From Stutzerimonas xanthomarina (GTDB lineage Bacteria; Pseudomonadota; Gammaproteobacteria; Pseudomonadales; Pseudomonadaceae), in assembly GCF_003935375.1 (NCBI RefSeq), contig NZ_RHQM01000020.1:1-64000 (forward strand): a DNA stretch of 64,000 nt, written 5' to 3'. Below are positions 53,423-64,000 of this stretch, in pieces. The notes beneath the pieces were generated by a model, which saw only the letters and a list, made by a program, of their open reading frames with translations, ran no database searches and had not been told where the DNA came from. Made by a program: the position numbers and the translations under genes. Numbering within the stretch: position 1 is the first letter of the stretch; every line of letters begins with the position of its first letter.

Positions 53423-54336
53423 ACCATTGCTCCTTCCAGTTGGCCAGGCGTGGCCTGCAGGTGTTCATCCAGGCCGAGCCGGCGCAGCAGTTGCCGCGCG
53501 TCATAGGGCGCGCGAACCTTCACGTCGTTGTCGAAATAGCAGTACACCGCGCGGGATTTGCGCGGCCGCGGCTTGCGCGGGCTGGTCAGTCGCGCGTCAT
53601 CGGGCTGGTCGCCGTCGCTCCAGCGCTGGATGCGTTGACACCAGTGGTCCAGCGCGGCATCGGTGTAACCGCTGGTATAGAGCTCTTCCGCGCCATGCAG
53701 GCGGATGTAGACGAAGTCGCTGGTGAGGTCTTCTAGGTGCGGCCACTTGCCGGCGGTGTCTGCCACTACCAGCGCGACGCGGTACTTGCGCAGCAGATCG
53801 ATGAATTCGGGCTCGGCGAAACTGGCGTTGCGGATTTCCACCGCGTGCCGCATCGGCCGCTTGCGGTCGATGGACAGGCAGCTGCGCCCCTCCATGCGGG
53901 GCTCGCATCCTTTGGCGATGGCCAGCGCGGCTTCGGTGTCGTGGGGCAGCTGGCGAAGGAAAGTCTCGAACAGTTCCGCATCGAATTTGAACGAAGGCGG
54001 AAACTGCCAGAGGATCGGCCCGAGTTTTTCCTTGAGCTGGAAGATTCCCGAAGCGAAGAAGTTGGCGATCGGTTTCTCCACGTCGTTAAGACGGCGTACG
54101 TGGGTGATGTAGCGCGGCCCCTTGATGCTGAAAACGAAGCCCTTTGGCGTATCGGCGTACCAGTCGGTATAGCGCTCCGGGGTCTGCAGCGAATAGAACG
54201 AGCCATTGATCTCGATGCTGCTCAACGCGCGCGAGGCGAACTGCAGTTCCTTCTTCTGCGTCAGGCCCTTGGGGTAGAAATCGCCGCGCCAGGGTGCATA
54301 ACGCCAGCCGGATATGCCGATATGAATGTTCGCCAT
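53419..54336 (-). CDS. DUF72-domain protein
   Basis: A 305-residue DUF72 (YecE-like) protein with a TIM-barrel-type fold: [19 protein letters not shown] at the start, the [18 protein letters not shown] block and [15 protein letters not shown] towards the C terminus. Molecular function is not established for the family. It is the first gene of a minus-strand operon with the YbhP-like protein, ClsB and YbhN-like protein, linked by short overlaps. The 267 bases upstream contain no gene and presumably the operon promoter, but no clear promoter motif was recognised. Confidence 0.85.
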   Translation of the reverse strand: MANIHIGISGWRYAPWRGDFYPKGLTQKKELQFASRALSSIEINGSFYSLQTPERYTDWYADTPKGFVFSIKGPRYITHVRRLNDVEKPIANFFASGIFQLKEKLGPILWQFPPSFKFDAELFETFLRQLPHDTEAALAIAKGCEPRMEGRSCLSIDRKRPMRHAVEIRNASFAEPEFIDLLRKYRVALVVADTAGKWPHLEDLTSDFVYIRLHGAEELYTSGYTDAALDHWCQRIQRWSDGDQPDDARLTSPRKPRPRKSRAVYCYFDNDVKVRAPYDARQLLRRLGLDEHLQATPGQLEGAMV

Positions 54337-54603
54337 GGGCCGGCCCTACCGTGCAATCAGGACAGACGAGGCGCTTGCCGGATTACTGGCGGCGGTAGCT
54401 GCTACGCAGGGCGTTTCACCGGTGACGGGGTTGACCGCTTTCATAACCACTCCAATTCGCCCAGATAGGTGCGCAATCGCCGATGCGCACATCTGTTCCG
54501 ACTTTTGCGCGCAGTAGCGGTTCACCTTTTCTATCGTGGTGATGGCAGTTTTAGCGTGCGAGTTGCGCTCTGGACCGCGGTCTTGCGGCTGAAGTGAGCG
54601 GAT

Positions 54604-55524
54604 TCAGTCCGGCGACAGGCTCCACGGCAGGTCAGCGGAAAAAGCGTCGACCAGATAATCGATCATCACCCGGACCTTGGCCGGAGGACGTCGATCGGGC
54701 GGGTAGACCACGTGAATTCCACCAAGCTCGACGCACGGCTGATCCAGCTCGAGGGCGACCAGTTCACCGCTGCGCAACGCCTTGGAGACAATGAATTGCG
54801 GCTGGTAGATCACGCCCTGTCCACCGATCGCGGCGGCCACCAGGGCTTCACCGTTGTTGGCGACCAGGTCGCCGTTGACTGCGATCCGCACTTCCGAATT
54901 GCGACCGAACGGCCAGACCTTGCCCGCGGCGAGGCTCGCCAGGCTGTAGCCGAGACAGTTGTGCTGCCCCAGGTCGGCGACGCTGCGCGGCACGCCTCGC
55001 TCATCCAGATAGCGCGGCGCGGCACAGACCAGCAATGGGCAGTCGGCAAGCTGGCGGGCCTGCATGGGACTGTCCTGTAGCCTGCCAATGCGAACGGCCA
55101 TGTCCCAGCCGCCATCGATCAGGTCGATCCGGCTGTCGGTCAGGCCGAGTTCCACTTTCACCGCGGGATGGCGACGGCTGAACTCCGGAATGAGCGGGGC
55201 GATGAATTGCGTGCCGAACGTCAGCGGCACATTCATGCGCAACAGCCCGGTGGCCTCGATCCGCTGCGACGCAACGCTGGCCTCGGCTTCCTCTATCTCC
55301 GGGAGGATGCGCTGGCAGGCCTCCAGACAGTTGCTGCCGGCCTCGGTCAGGCTCAGGCGGCGGGTGCTGCGGTGGAACAACTTGACCCCGAGCCGGGCCT
55401 CTAGCGCATCGACATGCTTGCTGGCCATCGCTGGCGACATTTCCAGATGGCGCGCCGCCGCCGAGAGGCTGCCAGCCGTGGCAGCGCGGGCGAATACGCG
55501 CATGCCAGTGATTCTGTCGAGCAT
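54604..55524 (-). CDS. LysR-family transcriptional regulator
   Basis: A 306-residue LysR regulator with an N-terminal helix-turn-helix (GSLSAAARHLEMSPAMASKH, residues about 18-37) and a C-terminal periplasmic-binding-type effector domain, of the CrgA/DsdC-like subgroup by its opening (MLDRITGMRVFARAATAG). It is divergent from the DODA-type dioxygenase gene with about 100 bases between starts, so it probably controls that gene and the cytochrome fusion after it. The effector is unknown. Confidence 0.9.
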   Translation of the reverse strand: MLDRITGMRVFARAATAGSLSAAARHLEMSPAMASKHVDALEARLGVKLFHRSTRRLSLTEAGSNCLEACQRILPEIEEAEASVASQRIEATGLLRMNVPLTFGTQFIAPLIPEFSRRHPAVKVELGLTDSRIDLIDGGWDMAVRIGRLQDSPMQARQLADCPLLVCAAPRYLDERGVPRSVADLGQHNCLGYSLASLAAGKVWPFGRNSEVRIAVNGDLVANNGEALVAAAIGGQGVIYQPQFIVSKALRSGELVALELDQPCVELGGIHVVYPPDRRPPAKVRVMIDYLVDAFSADLPWSLSPD

Positions 55525-55626
55525 CGCGGTTCCTACTCCTAGTTAAAACTGTGTGTTCTTTTTAGCAGGTTCTCTCACCGGCGAGTGTAGGTCATGCTTG
55601 CCGCACGTTCTTCACGGAGCCCGCTG

Positions 55627-56451
55627 ATGATTGCCAGTGATCCTGCAACCGACCGAACCATGCCGACGCTGTTCGTGCCGCATGGCGCCGGGCCTTGCTT
55701 CTTCATGGAGTGGAACCCGCCGACCGCCTGGAACGCCATGGCTGATTTCCTCAGGGGCATCGCGGCGACACTGCCGGCGAAACCGACGGCCATCGTGCTG
55801 ATTTCCGGGCACTGGCTGCAGCCGACGTTCAGCGTCACCAGCGCTGCGCGGCCGGCATTGGTCTACGACTATCACGGCTTTCCGCCGCACACCTATGAGC
55901 TGCGCTATCCGGCTGCAGGTGAGCCGCGGCTGGCTGCACGTATCGCCGGTCTGCTCGAAGACGCTTCGCTCGGTGGCCATGAGGACGCACAGCGCGGCTT
56001 CGACCACGGCATGTTCATCCCGCTGAAGCTGATGTTTCCCGACGCGGATATCCCGGTGGTGCAGCTTTCGTTGCGCAGCGACCTCGACCCGCAGGCACAT
56101 ATCGAGGCCGGTCGTGCCTTGCAGGGCTTGCGCAAGGACGGGGTGCTGATCGTCGGCAGCGGCATGAGCTTTCACAACATGCGTGGCTACGGCGACCCGC
56201 GTTTCGCGCCGATCTCCGACGAGTTCGATCATTGGCTGAGCGCTGCGGTTGAAACCGCGCCCAAGCAACGCGATCTCGCGCTGCAACGCTGGGAACAGGC
56301 GCCGTCGGCACGCCTCTGTCATCCGCCGCGCGCCGAGGAACATCTGCTTCCGTTGCTGGTGACGGCCGGCGCGGGTGGCGACTCCATCGGACGCAAGGTC
56401 TTCAGTGACCGCGTCATGCACACCATGCTGTCCGCCTATCGCTTCGGCTGA
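55627..56451 (+). CDS. DODA-type (LigB/YgiD) extradiol dioxygenase family protein
   Basis: A 274-residue class III extradiol ring-opening dioxygenase of the DODA/YgiD group. Metal-site histidines are visible in FVPHGAGPC (His19), ISGHWLQ (His62), FDHGMFIP (His127) and SGMSFHNMRG (His183). The group cleaves catechol-like rings such as DOPA; the natural bacterial substrate is mostly unknown. The start at 55627 (GGAG nine bases upstream) was preferred to an ATG at 55594. It is followed after 29 bases by a DUF2218-cytochrome fusion and divergent from a LysR gene, so these three probably act together. Confidence 0.88.
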   Translation: MIASDPATDRTMPTLFVPHGAGPCFFMEWNPPTAWNAMADFLRGIAATLPAKPTAIVLISGHWLQPTFSVTSAARPALVYDYHGFPPHTYELRYPAAGEPRLAARIAGLLEDASLGGHEDAQRGFDHGMFIPLKLMFPDADIPVVQLSLRSDLDPQAHIEAGRALQGLRKDGVLIVGSGMSFHNMRGYGDPRFAPISDEFDHWLSAAVETAPKQRDLALQRWEQAPSARLCHPPRAEEHLLPLLVTAGAGGDSIGRKVFSDRVMHTMLSAYRFG

Positions 56452-56480
56452 CAGGGCAAATTTCTACAGGAGAACAAGCG

Positions 56481-57320
56481 ATGTATCGATCCCACGCTCG
56501 TATCGCGGCCGAGAACCCGCAGCGGCTGATCAAGCGGCTTTGCAACCACTGGCGGCACAAGTTTCCCGTGCAGCTGGACGAGCAGGGCGGGACCATCGAG
56601 CTGCCGATCGGCCGCTGCGATCTGCGCGCCGTTGAGGGATACCTGAACGCGTACCTGGAATCAGCCGATCAGGACAAGACGCAGCAGTTGCAGAAGGTTG
56701 TGGCCGATCACCTGGCGCGCATGGCGGGGGAAGAGCGCCTGCAGATCGACTGGCAATCCGAAGCGGGCAAGCCGCCCGGAGCCGCTGCGAACGCGAACAC
56801 GGCGGTCGACTCCAGAAGTCGCTACGGCACGGTTTCGCGGACATTCCATTGGCTGATGGCACTGCTGATCGTCTGGCAGTTTCTCAAGCTGGGCGACCGC
56901 ATCGCCGAAGGCGAGCACTGGGTCGGGCAGACTCTGGTGCCCTGGCATGTTTCCCTTGGCGCGGTGCTGCTGGTAATGGTGGTGCTGCGCATCGTCTGGG
57001 CGGCGAGCCAGCTCAAACAGCGCCCGCCGCACGACCCGGCCACAGCATGGCTGGTCAAGGGCGGTCATCTGGCACTGTACGGCTGCATGTTGCTGATGCC
57101 GATCAGCGGTCTGCTGTATCTGATCGGCAATGGCTACGGGGTCAAGGTGTTCGGCCAGCAGTTGGTGGAGAAAGGCCCGGAGATCGCCTGGGCCGCCTCG
57201 CTCGGCAGCGTGCATTCACCGCTGGCCTGGCTCACCGTTCTGCTGGTGCTCGGGCATATCGGCGCTGCGCTGTATCACCGCCTGGTCAAGCGCGACGACA
57301 TCATGCAGCGCATGCTCTAG
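56481..57320 (+). CDS. Fusion of a DUF2218 domain to a cytochrome b561-type membrane domain
   Basis: A 279-residue protein. Residues 1-95 are a DUF2218 domain (MYRSHARIAAENPQRLIKRL, ending RLQIDW). A linker rich in Ala and Asn (96-113) leads to a four-helix cytochrome b561/CybB-type domain (about 115-279) with candidate haem ligands His123, His156, His196 and His245 or His259. The membrane part should pass electrons between quinol and an acceptor; DUF2218 has no proven role but is often linked to iron or siderophore handling. AGGAG precedes the ATG. The frame is continuous, so the fusion is real in this sequence. It ends 9 bases from the stop of the convergent M23 peptidase gene. Confidence 0.85.
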   Translation: MYRSHARIAAENPQRLIKRLCNHWRHKFPVQLDEQGGTIELPIGRCDLRAVEGYLNAYLESADQDKTQQLQKVVADHLARMAGEERLQIDWQSEAGKPPGAAANANTAVDSRSRYGTVSRTFHWLMALLIVWQFLKLGDRIAEGEHWVGQTLVPWHVSLGAVLLVMVVLRIVWAASQLKQRPPHDPATAWLVKGGHLALYGCMLLMPISGLLYLIGNGYGVKVFGQQLVEKGPEIAWAASLGSVHSPLAWLTVLLVLGHIGAALYHRLVKRDDIMQRML

Positions 57321-57329
57321 GGTCTGGCT

Positions 57330-58181
57330 TCACTGGCGGCTCAGCGCAAAGTTGGGCAGCGAGCTAACCGGCTGGTTGAAGCGGAAGGGGATCGACAACA
57401 TCGAGCTGCCATAGGCCTTTTGCACCACGAAGTGCAGGTGTGGTCCGGTGCTGCGGCCGGTGTTGCCGGACTTGCCCAACAGCGTGCCGAGCTTGACCTG
57501 CTGCCCTGGCTTGACCCGCACCGATCCGCGGCTCAGATGCAGGTAGGCGCTGTGGGTGCCGTCCTCGTGTTCGATGCGCACGTAGTTGCCGGCCGGGTCG
57601 GGAAACCGGCCGCCCTGGCCGTTGCGAATCTTCACCACGGTGCCCGCCCGAGCCGCCACGATAGGGGTGCCGACAGGCATGGCGATATCCACCGCATAAC
57701 GACCGCTCGGCGAGTTGTGGCTGAAGTCGCCGCCAGCGCCTTGGGAGATGCGGAACGGCCCGCCTTGCCACGGCAGCGCGTACGCCGGCCCTTCGATCGA
57801 AACCGAGTCAGGCTGATCCGGCTCCGGCGAGAACAGCATCGCGTAGCTGAACGAATGCTTGAACATTATTGGCCCGCCGGCGTTGCGCTTGCTCAGGGTA
57901 GCCACGCGAACGCGGCTGTTGGCCGGTATGGTCTTGCGAATCACACCCTTGCCGACGCCGGCCACGTTGACCATGCGCGTCAGCCGCAAGGTGACCTCGA
58001 CCGGCACTTCCAGCGTGTTGCTGACGTCCATCGCCTTGCCGCTGCCGGCACGGTTGATGAACAGGCGCACCGAGCCCGGTTTGTCGGCTTTTGCCTGGTT
58101 GCTGGCGGCCAAGGCCGGCACCAGAGGTGCCAGCCCGAGCAGGAATAGAAGGGGATACAAAAGCGGTCGCAGAGAGAGCAT
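57330..58181 (-). CDS. M23-family metallopeptidase
   Basis: A 283-residue secreted protein with a signal peptide (cleavage near ALA, residue 26), an N-terminal beta-rich domain and a C-terminal LytM/M23 peptidase domain. Zinc-site candidates are His155 and Asp165 (HNSPSGRYAVD), His215 (YLHLS) and GPHLHF (His248, His250). The usual HxxxD spacing is stretched, a variant known in a subset of M23 proteins, so activity is probable but not certain. It would cut peptidoglycan cross-bridges in the periplasm. It converges on the DUF2218-cytochrome gene with no room for a terminator. Confidence 0.85.
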   Translation of the reverse strand: MLSLRPLLYPLLFLLGLAPLVPALAASNQAKADKPGSVRLFINRAGSGKAMDVSNTLEVPVEVTLRLTRMVNVAGVGKGVIRKTIPANSRVRVATLSKRNAGGPIMFKHSFSYAMLFSPEPDQPDSVSIEGPAYALPWQGGPFRISQGAGGDFSHNSPSGRYAVDIAMPVGTPIVAARAGTVVKIRNGQGGRFPDPAGNYVRIEHEDGTHSAYLHLSRGSVRVKPGQQVKLGTLLGKSGNTGRSTGPHLHFVVQKAYGSSMLSIPFRFNQPVSSLPNFALSRQ

Positions 58182-58352
58182 GACGTGTGATCCATCACGG
58201 AAAAGACAAGGCTGCCGGCGACGAGCAGAACGAATCCGTTGGGTTGGTTAGGGGGCCGCGCTGGTTTTGGGACTTGAGTCACGCGATGAGGTTCACTACC
58301 GCGTGTCGTTTTTTGCGCGTGGGCGCGGGACTAAGTCTGTGGCGGTACAGGA

Positions 58353-58377
58353 GCTTTGCGGTCGAGATCGCTCCCAC
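58353..58377 (-). repeat. REP-like element upstream of the M23 peptidase gene
   Basis: On the minus strand it starts GTGGGAGCG and has GACCGC, matching the element at 36505-36529 at 18 of 25 positions, including the first nine. Such elements are dispersed in Pseudomonas intergenic regions and are not mobile on their own. Confidence 0.5.
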
Positions 58378-58587
58378 ATCCGTTATGGATTTGGCGTGAG
58401 GTGGGAAGGGCGTCTATAGCCCGATTTCCGCGCGGCGAAATTCAGGGACGCCAAGCCAGCCGTGCCGCTGAACTGTTGAAGCACCTCTTCGCGGTCGAGG
58501 CCTTGCGGCCCCGCCCCACAAAACAAGTTGGTGTGGAAGGGGCAGCAATGGATGCCAGGCACGCGATCCCGGAGAAAGCCAGCATAA

Positions 58588-58615
58588 GCGCCCCGGCCGC
58601 ACTGGGCCGAGGCGC
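58588..58615 (-). terminator. Hairpin after glgX
   Basis: On the minus strand GCGCCTCGGCC pairs with GGCCGGGGCGC (one G-T wobble) around a six-base loop, starting 6 bases after the glgX stop. There is no T run; it is a terminator-like or transcript-protecting hairpin. Confidence 0.55.
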
Positions 58616-58621
58616 ATTTGC

Positions 58622-60772
<2,151 letters not shown>

Positions 60773-60870
60773 GAAATCTCCAAAGGCGGATTCCGGATGG
60801 CGTGCCGAGGCGGGTGTCGGCGCGGACGATCATTCGACCGATCCCACGCCGACAAGATGCCTGCCGCCGG

Positions 60871-61224
60871 TCAGCTTTCCTTCTTTGCCCGCGGGGTGCG
60901 TGTTTTCTTGATGGTTTCGGGGGTGCCGGCCTTGGCATCGGTGCCAGCCTTGGGTGCAGCACGGCTCGCGCGGGGCTTGGCCGCCGGGGCGTCCTTCGCA
61001 TCCTTAACGTCCTTGGTCTTGCTCTTGGCTTTGGGTGTGGCGTCGGTGGGTTTGGTGGCGGTCTTGCGTGGACGGCTGGCAGGCTTGGCATCGGCAGCGC
61101 CGTGTTCGGCCTCGACCAGCTTGCGCGCCATGGCCCAATGGCGTTCATCTTCCCCTTCCGGGCAACCTTCGGATTGCCAGATCTGATAAGCGAACTCGCG
61201 GATACGTTGCTCTTCTGAACTCAT
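60871..61224 (-). CDS. DUF2934 protein with histone H1-like tail
   Basis: A 117-residue protein. Residues 1-42 form a DUF2934 domain (RIREFAYQIWQSEGCPEGED, then HWAMARKLVEAE), a short helical unit of unknown function. The remaining 75 residues are a low-complexity Lys/Ala/Pro/Thr tail with TPKAKSKTK and AAKPRASRAAPK repeats, resembling histone H1 and bacterial AlgP-type tails. GGAGAA precedes the ATG, which overlaps the treY stop by four bases. It occupies the same place as PA2161 in P. aeruginosa. DNA or polyanion binding is an inference from the tail. Confidence 0.85.
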   Translation of the reverse strand: MSSEEQRIREFAYQIWQSEGCPEGEDERHWAMARKLVEAEHGAADAKPASRPRKTATKPTDATPKAKSKTKDVKDAKDAPAAKPRASRAAPKAGTDAKAGTPETIKKTRTPRAKKES

Positions 61225-64000
61225 TGTTGGGATTCTCCATTTGCGGTCATAGACGTATGCAGGACGGCCGCCGATAGTCCGTCCAGAACGCGCGCAACCT
61301 CTAGGCTGGCTTGTTGGGATGAGACTGTCGCTCCGTCGAAAAGTCGCTCGAATTCACTACCGTTTAGCGCCTCGGGCAGTTCGATCCGGGTGTTGCCCCA
61401 GCGCTGCGCCGGAATGCTCGGTACTCCACGATCCCCCAGCAGATCCGCTGCCAGCCGCGGCACCACGACTACCACCCACTCGCCTTCCAGCTCGCGGGCG
61501 AATGCCAGCAGCTGCTCGGCCTGCTCGCCAGAAACCGCAAGCTGCAGATAGCGGCCTTCGCTGAACAGCCGCGGGTAGCGTCGACGCAGCTGCAGTGTGC
61601 GGCGGATCACGGCTTGCTTGATGCGACCGTCGTGCCAGCTTTGCAGCAGCTCATCGAGTGAGGCCGCGCTGGCGAGGCTGTGCTGCCGTGCAGTGAAGTC
61701 CACCGGCCGCCGATTGTCGGGATCGACCAGGCTGAAGTCCCAGTACTCGGTGCCCTGATAGAGGTCGGGCACGCCGGGGGTGGTCATGCGCAGCAGACTT
61801 TGCACAAGGCTGTTCAACGCACCGGCAGGGGCCAGTTCGGCAGCGGCCGCAGCGATTTCGTCCCGTAATGGTGCACCTTCGCCGGTGAGTAGCAGGTACT
61901 CGACGTGCTGGCGGCAGGCGCTTTCGTAATCGCTGTTGGGGTCGCTCCAGGTGGTGCGCAGCTTGGCCTCGCGCAGGGCTTTCTCCTGCCATTGCAGGAT
62001 GCGTGTGCAGTACTGCTCCATCGCCGCCTTGTCGTCGGCCCGCAGGTCCAGCGGCCAGCTGCCGAGCAGAATCTGGAACAGCATCAGCTCATCGCCGGGC
62101 GAGGGCGCCGCACCGTCACCAAGCTGCTGGATGTGGCTGGCACTCATCTCGCGCCAGCGCCGCACCTTGCCGGCAAACCATTCGGCGCGCTCGCTGATTA
62201 CCGCGATGCGGGCGCGGGTATCTTCGCCACGCTTATGGTCGTGGGTCGCGGTGGTCAGCATGTTGCGCGGGAAGTGCTCGGCGCGTTGCAGGCATTCGTC
62301 GTGGAAGGCCTGCAATGGCGCGCTGAAGTGTTGCGGGTCGAAACCCACATCATTGCGCGACAGCAGAATGCCGGAGCGGTAGCAGGCGGTATCCTCCACG
62401 GCCTTCGCCGCAGCCGGCGAGGTCAGCTGCTGGAAGCGTGTGCAGGCGTAGCGGCGAATCTTGCGCAGGCTACGCGGCAGTTGCCGCAGGCTTTCGCCGC
62501 CGAGCCAGCGCTGCAGATGCTCGAGCAACGGCCAGTCGGCTTCGCTCAAGGTCGTCTTCGCGCCGTCCAGCGCCTGCTGGAAGAACGGTTCATCGGCCTC
62601 GCGGCGTCCCGGTGCGGCAATGTAGGTGCGATACACCGGGAAGTGAATGATCAGCTCCAGCAGGGCGCGGCGAATCGCGCCGAGGGTAATGTCGCGGGTC
62701 ATCACGTCGCCGCGGGCGACCTGCAAAAGCGACAGGGCGACGGTTTCGAAGTCGCCCGCCAGCGGGCCGGTCAGCACCAGCTGGCGAGCCTGGCGAGCCT
62801 CTTCCATGAAATCGGTGGTACGCCCGCTGGTCTCGCTCCACAAGGCGCAGAGCAGCGATTCACCGGCCGGGTCATGCTGCAGCAGCGACACCTGATTCAT
62901 GAATTCGTAACCGGTGGTGCCGTCCACGCCCCAGTCGTCATGCAGCCGCTCGCCACCGGCGAGAATCTTCTCGACGTAGATCGGCACGTGATCCTGCACC
63001 GCGTCCTGCGGGCGCCCGGCATTCAGCCGATCGACACGCCGGCGCAGGCGTCGGCAATAGCCGCGCGGGTCGGCTAGCCCGTCGATATGGTCGATGCGCA
63101 GGCCGTCGACCAGGCCATCGCCGATCAGCTCGAAAATCTTGGCGTGGGTTTCCTCGAACACCACCGGACGTTCGACGCGCAGGCCGCCCAGCTCATTGAT
63201 GTCGAAGAAGCGCCGCCAGTTGATGTCGTCACCCGCGGTCCGCCAGCTGGCCAGCCGATAGCTCTGACGTTCCAGCAGGCTGTGCAGGCGGCGGAAGCCG
63301 TCATCGGTAGTGGAGTCGTAGCAATTGAGCGCCTGCTCCAGCGCCTGGCGAGTACTGGCGTCTTGCAGCTGCTCGGCGAGCTCGGTGCGTAGCAAGCGAG
63401 CGGCCTGGTACGGCGCGGGCTCGGTCTTCAGAGCATCGAAGTGCTGCGCCAGGGTACGCAGCTGCGGATGATCGGCGGCACGCAACACCTCGCCGTAGCT
63501 CGGCGGGGTGATCGGAAAACGGTGCTCGTAATGCTCGGCGTACAGCGAGCCGTTATCAACGTCCAGGCGCAGCTTCACGGTGCCCTGCTGCAGCGCCTCG
63601 CCATAGTCGCTGCCAAGGAAGGGCACCAACAACTGGCCTTCGAGCAGGGGGTCCGGCGAATTCCACTCGATGTCGAAGAACTGCGCGTACGGGCTGCGGC
63701 GGCCCCACTCGAGTACGTCCAGCCACCAGGCGTTGCCCGAGCCACCGACCGCCATGTGGTTGGAGACGATGTCGAGGATGAGCCCCATGCCCTTGCCGCG
63801 CAGGGCCTCCACCAGGCGCTGCAACGCCGGTTCGCCGCCCAGTTCAGGGTTGATGCGGGTCGGGTCGATCACGTCATAGCCGTGCATGGAACCGGGGCGG
63901 GCGGTCAGCAATGGGGACGCATAGATGTGGCTGATGCCGAGTTCCGCGAAGTAGTCGACCAGCGCAGTAGCGTCGTCGAGGGTGAAGTCGCGGTGAAACT
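61221..64000 (-). CDS. treY: Malto-oligosyltrehalose synthase TreY, 5' end missing
   Basis: About 925 residues of a GH13 subfamily 26 enzyme that rearranges the reducing end of malto-oligosaccharide to a trehalosyl unit. The frame is open to the right edge; the visible start reads FHRDFTLDDATALVDYFAEL, then SHIYASPLLTARPGSMHGYD, the TreY N-terminal block, so only a few residues lie outside. Catalytic motifs include DGLRIDHIDGLADP and GTTGYEFMN. It would be followed by TreZ, usually encoded next to it. The stop overlaps the DUF2934 start by four bases. An internal start at 63911 is an artefact of the window edge. Confidence 0.93.
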   Translation of the reverse strand, partial: FHRDFTLDDATALVDYFAELGISHIYASPLLTARPGSMHGYDVIDPTRINPELGGEPALQRLVEALRGKGMGLILDIVSNHMAVGGSGNAWWLDVLEWGRRSPYAQFFDIEWNSPDPLLEGQLLVPFLGSDYGEALQQGTVKLRLDVDNGSLYAEHYEHRFPITPPSYGEVLRAADHPQLRTLAQHFDALKTEPAPYQAARLLRTELAEQLQDASTRQALEQALNCYDSTTDDGFRRLHSLLERQSYRLASWRTAGDDINWRRFFDINELGGLRVERPVVFEETHAKIFELIGDGLVDGLRIDHIDGLADPRGYCRRLRRRVDRLNAGRPQDAVQDHVPIYVEKILAGGERLHDDWGVDGTTGYEFMNQVSLLQHDPAGESLLCALWSETSGRTTDFMEEARQARQLVLTGPLAGDFETVALSLLQVARGDVMTRDITLGAIRRALLELIIHFPVYRTYIAAPGRREADEPFFQQALDGAKTTLSEADWPLLEHLQRWLGGESLRQLPRSLRKIRRYACTRFQQLTSPAAAKAVEDTACYRSGILLSRNDVGFDPQHFSAPLQAFHDECLQRAEHFPRNMLTTATHDHKRGEDTRARIAVISERAEWFAGKVRRWREMSASHIQQLGDGAAPSPGDELMLFQILLGSWPLDLRADDKAAMEQYCTRILQWQEKALREAKLRTTWSDPNSDYESACRQHVEYLLLTGEGAPLRDEIAAAAAELAPAGALNSLVQSLLRMTTPGVPDLYQGTEYWDFSLVDPDNRRPVDFTARQHSLASAASLDELLQSWHDGRIKQAVIRRTLQLRRRYPRLFSEGRYLQLAVSGEQAEQLLAFARELEGEWVVVVVPRLAADLLGDRGVPSIPAQRWGNTRIELPEALNGSEFERLFDGATVSSQQASLEVARVLDGLSAAVLHTSMTANGESQQ

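Larger units (their letters stand above)
58182..58621. other. 440-base intergenic region between the M23 peptidase gene and glgX
   Basis: No gene is seen. It contains the M23 peptidase promoter side, the REP-like copy at 58353-58377 and the GC-rich hairpin after glgX at 58588-58615. Short frames through the region lack ribosome sites and recognisable features. Confidence 0.55.

Noticed and set aside
63911-63911. Start codon of treY at 63911, which would make the gene complete.
   Set aside because: The frame stays open to 64000 and the residues upstream match the conserved TreY N terminus, so the gene is cut by the window edge.

Overview
The window is a high-GC, gene-dense chromosomal segment from a Pseudomonas-type gammaproteobacterium, most likely of the Stutzerimonas (Pseudomonas) stutzeri group. 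This rests on gene content and order: a P. fluorescens-like mannitol operon, MuxABC-OpmB-like and MexS/MexT/MexEF-OprN-like pumps arranged as in P. aeruginosa, and a Ku / GlgE / TreS / GlgB / ClsB / GlgX / TreY block in the order known around PA2138-PA2165 of P. aeruginosa. No tRNA, rRNA, CRISPR array, transposase or phage gene was seen. It reads as backbone chromosome, and both ends cut genes (an ABC ATPase on the left, treY on the right).

Layout. 1-5.5 kb: polyol (mannitol/sorbitol) ABC transporter genes mtlK-G-F-E, the AraC-type activator mtlR and a PfkB sugar kinase, all on the minus strand. 5.6-8.7 kb: a PstS-like/OmpA fusion with a good PhoB box, exonuclease III and a GNAT enzyme. 8.9-14.3 kb: tamA-tamB outer-membrane translocation genes. 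14.8-20 kb: an alanine/glycine symporter, thiol peroxidase, a COG4091-type SAF-domain oxidoreductase and a MurJ-family flippase. 20.1-29.2 kb: a four-gene RND pump with two different RND permeases (MuxABC-OpmB type). 29.3-30.3 kb: an orphan TRAP substrate-binding protein. 30.4-38.9 kb: a second RND pump (MexEF-OprN type) with its LysR activator MexT and divergent oxidoreductase MexS. 39-41.8 kb: a stress-type SDR, Ku and a stand-alone LigD polymerase domain. 42.3-50 kb: glgE, a treS-maltokinase fusion and glgB. 50.4-54.3 kb: a YbhN / ClsB / YbhP-like / DUF72 operon. 54.6-58.2 kb: a LysR regulator divergent from a DODA-type dioxygenase and a DUF2218-cytochrome b561 fusion, then an M23 peptidase. 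58.6-64 kb: glgX, a DUF2934 protein and treY.

How the genes work together. The 42-64 kb block holds most of the GlgE route: TreS and its fused maltokinase make maltose-1-phosphate, GlgE polymerises it, GlgB branches the glucan, GlgX debranches it and TreY starts conversion of glucan to trehalose. With Ku, ClsB and an AlgU-like promoter before glgE, this looks like an osmotic/desiccation stress island.

No wholly unknown multi-gene system was found. The most useful new observations are regulatory sites and odd gene architectures: matching MtlR-like sites before mtlE and the kinase gene; a PhoB box on the PstS/OmpA fusion; a CpxR-like box before muxA; a LacI-type palindrome before an orphan dctP; nod-box-like MexT sites; an AlgU-like promoter for glgE; a heptamer repeat between muxB and muxC; a DUF2218-cytochrome fusion; and a ligase-less NHEJ polymerase beside Ku. 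All site calls come from reading the sequence by eye and carry no statistical score.
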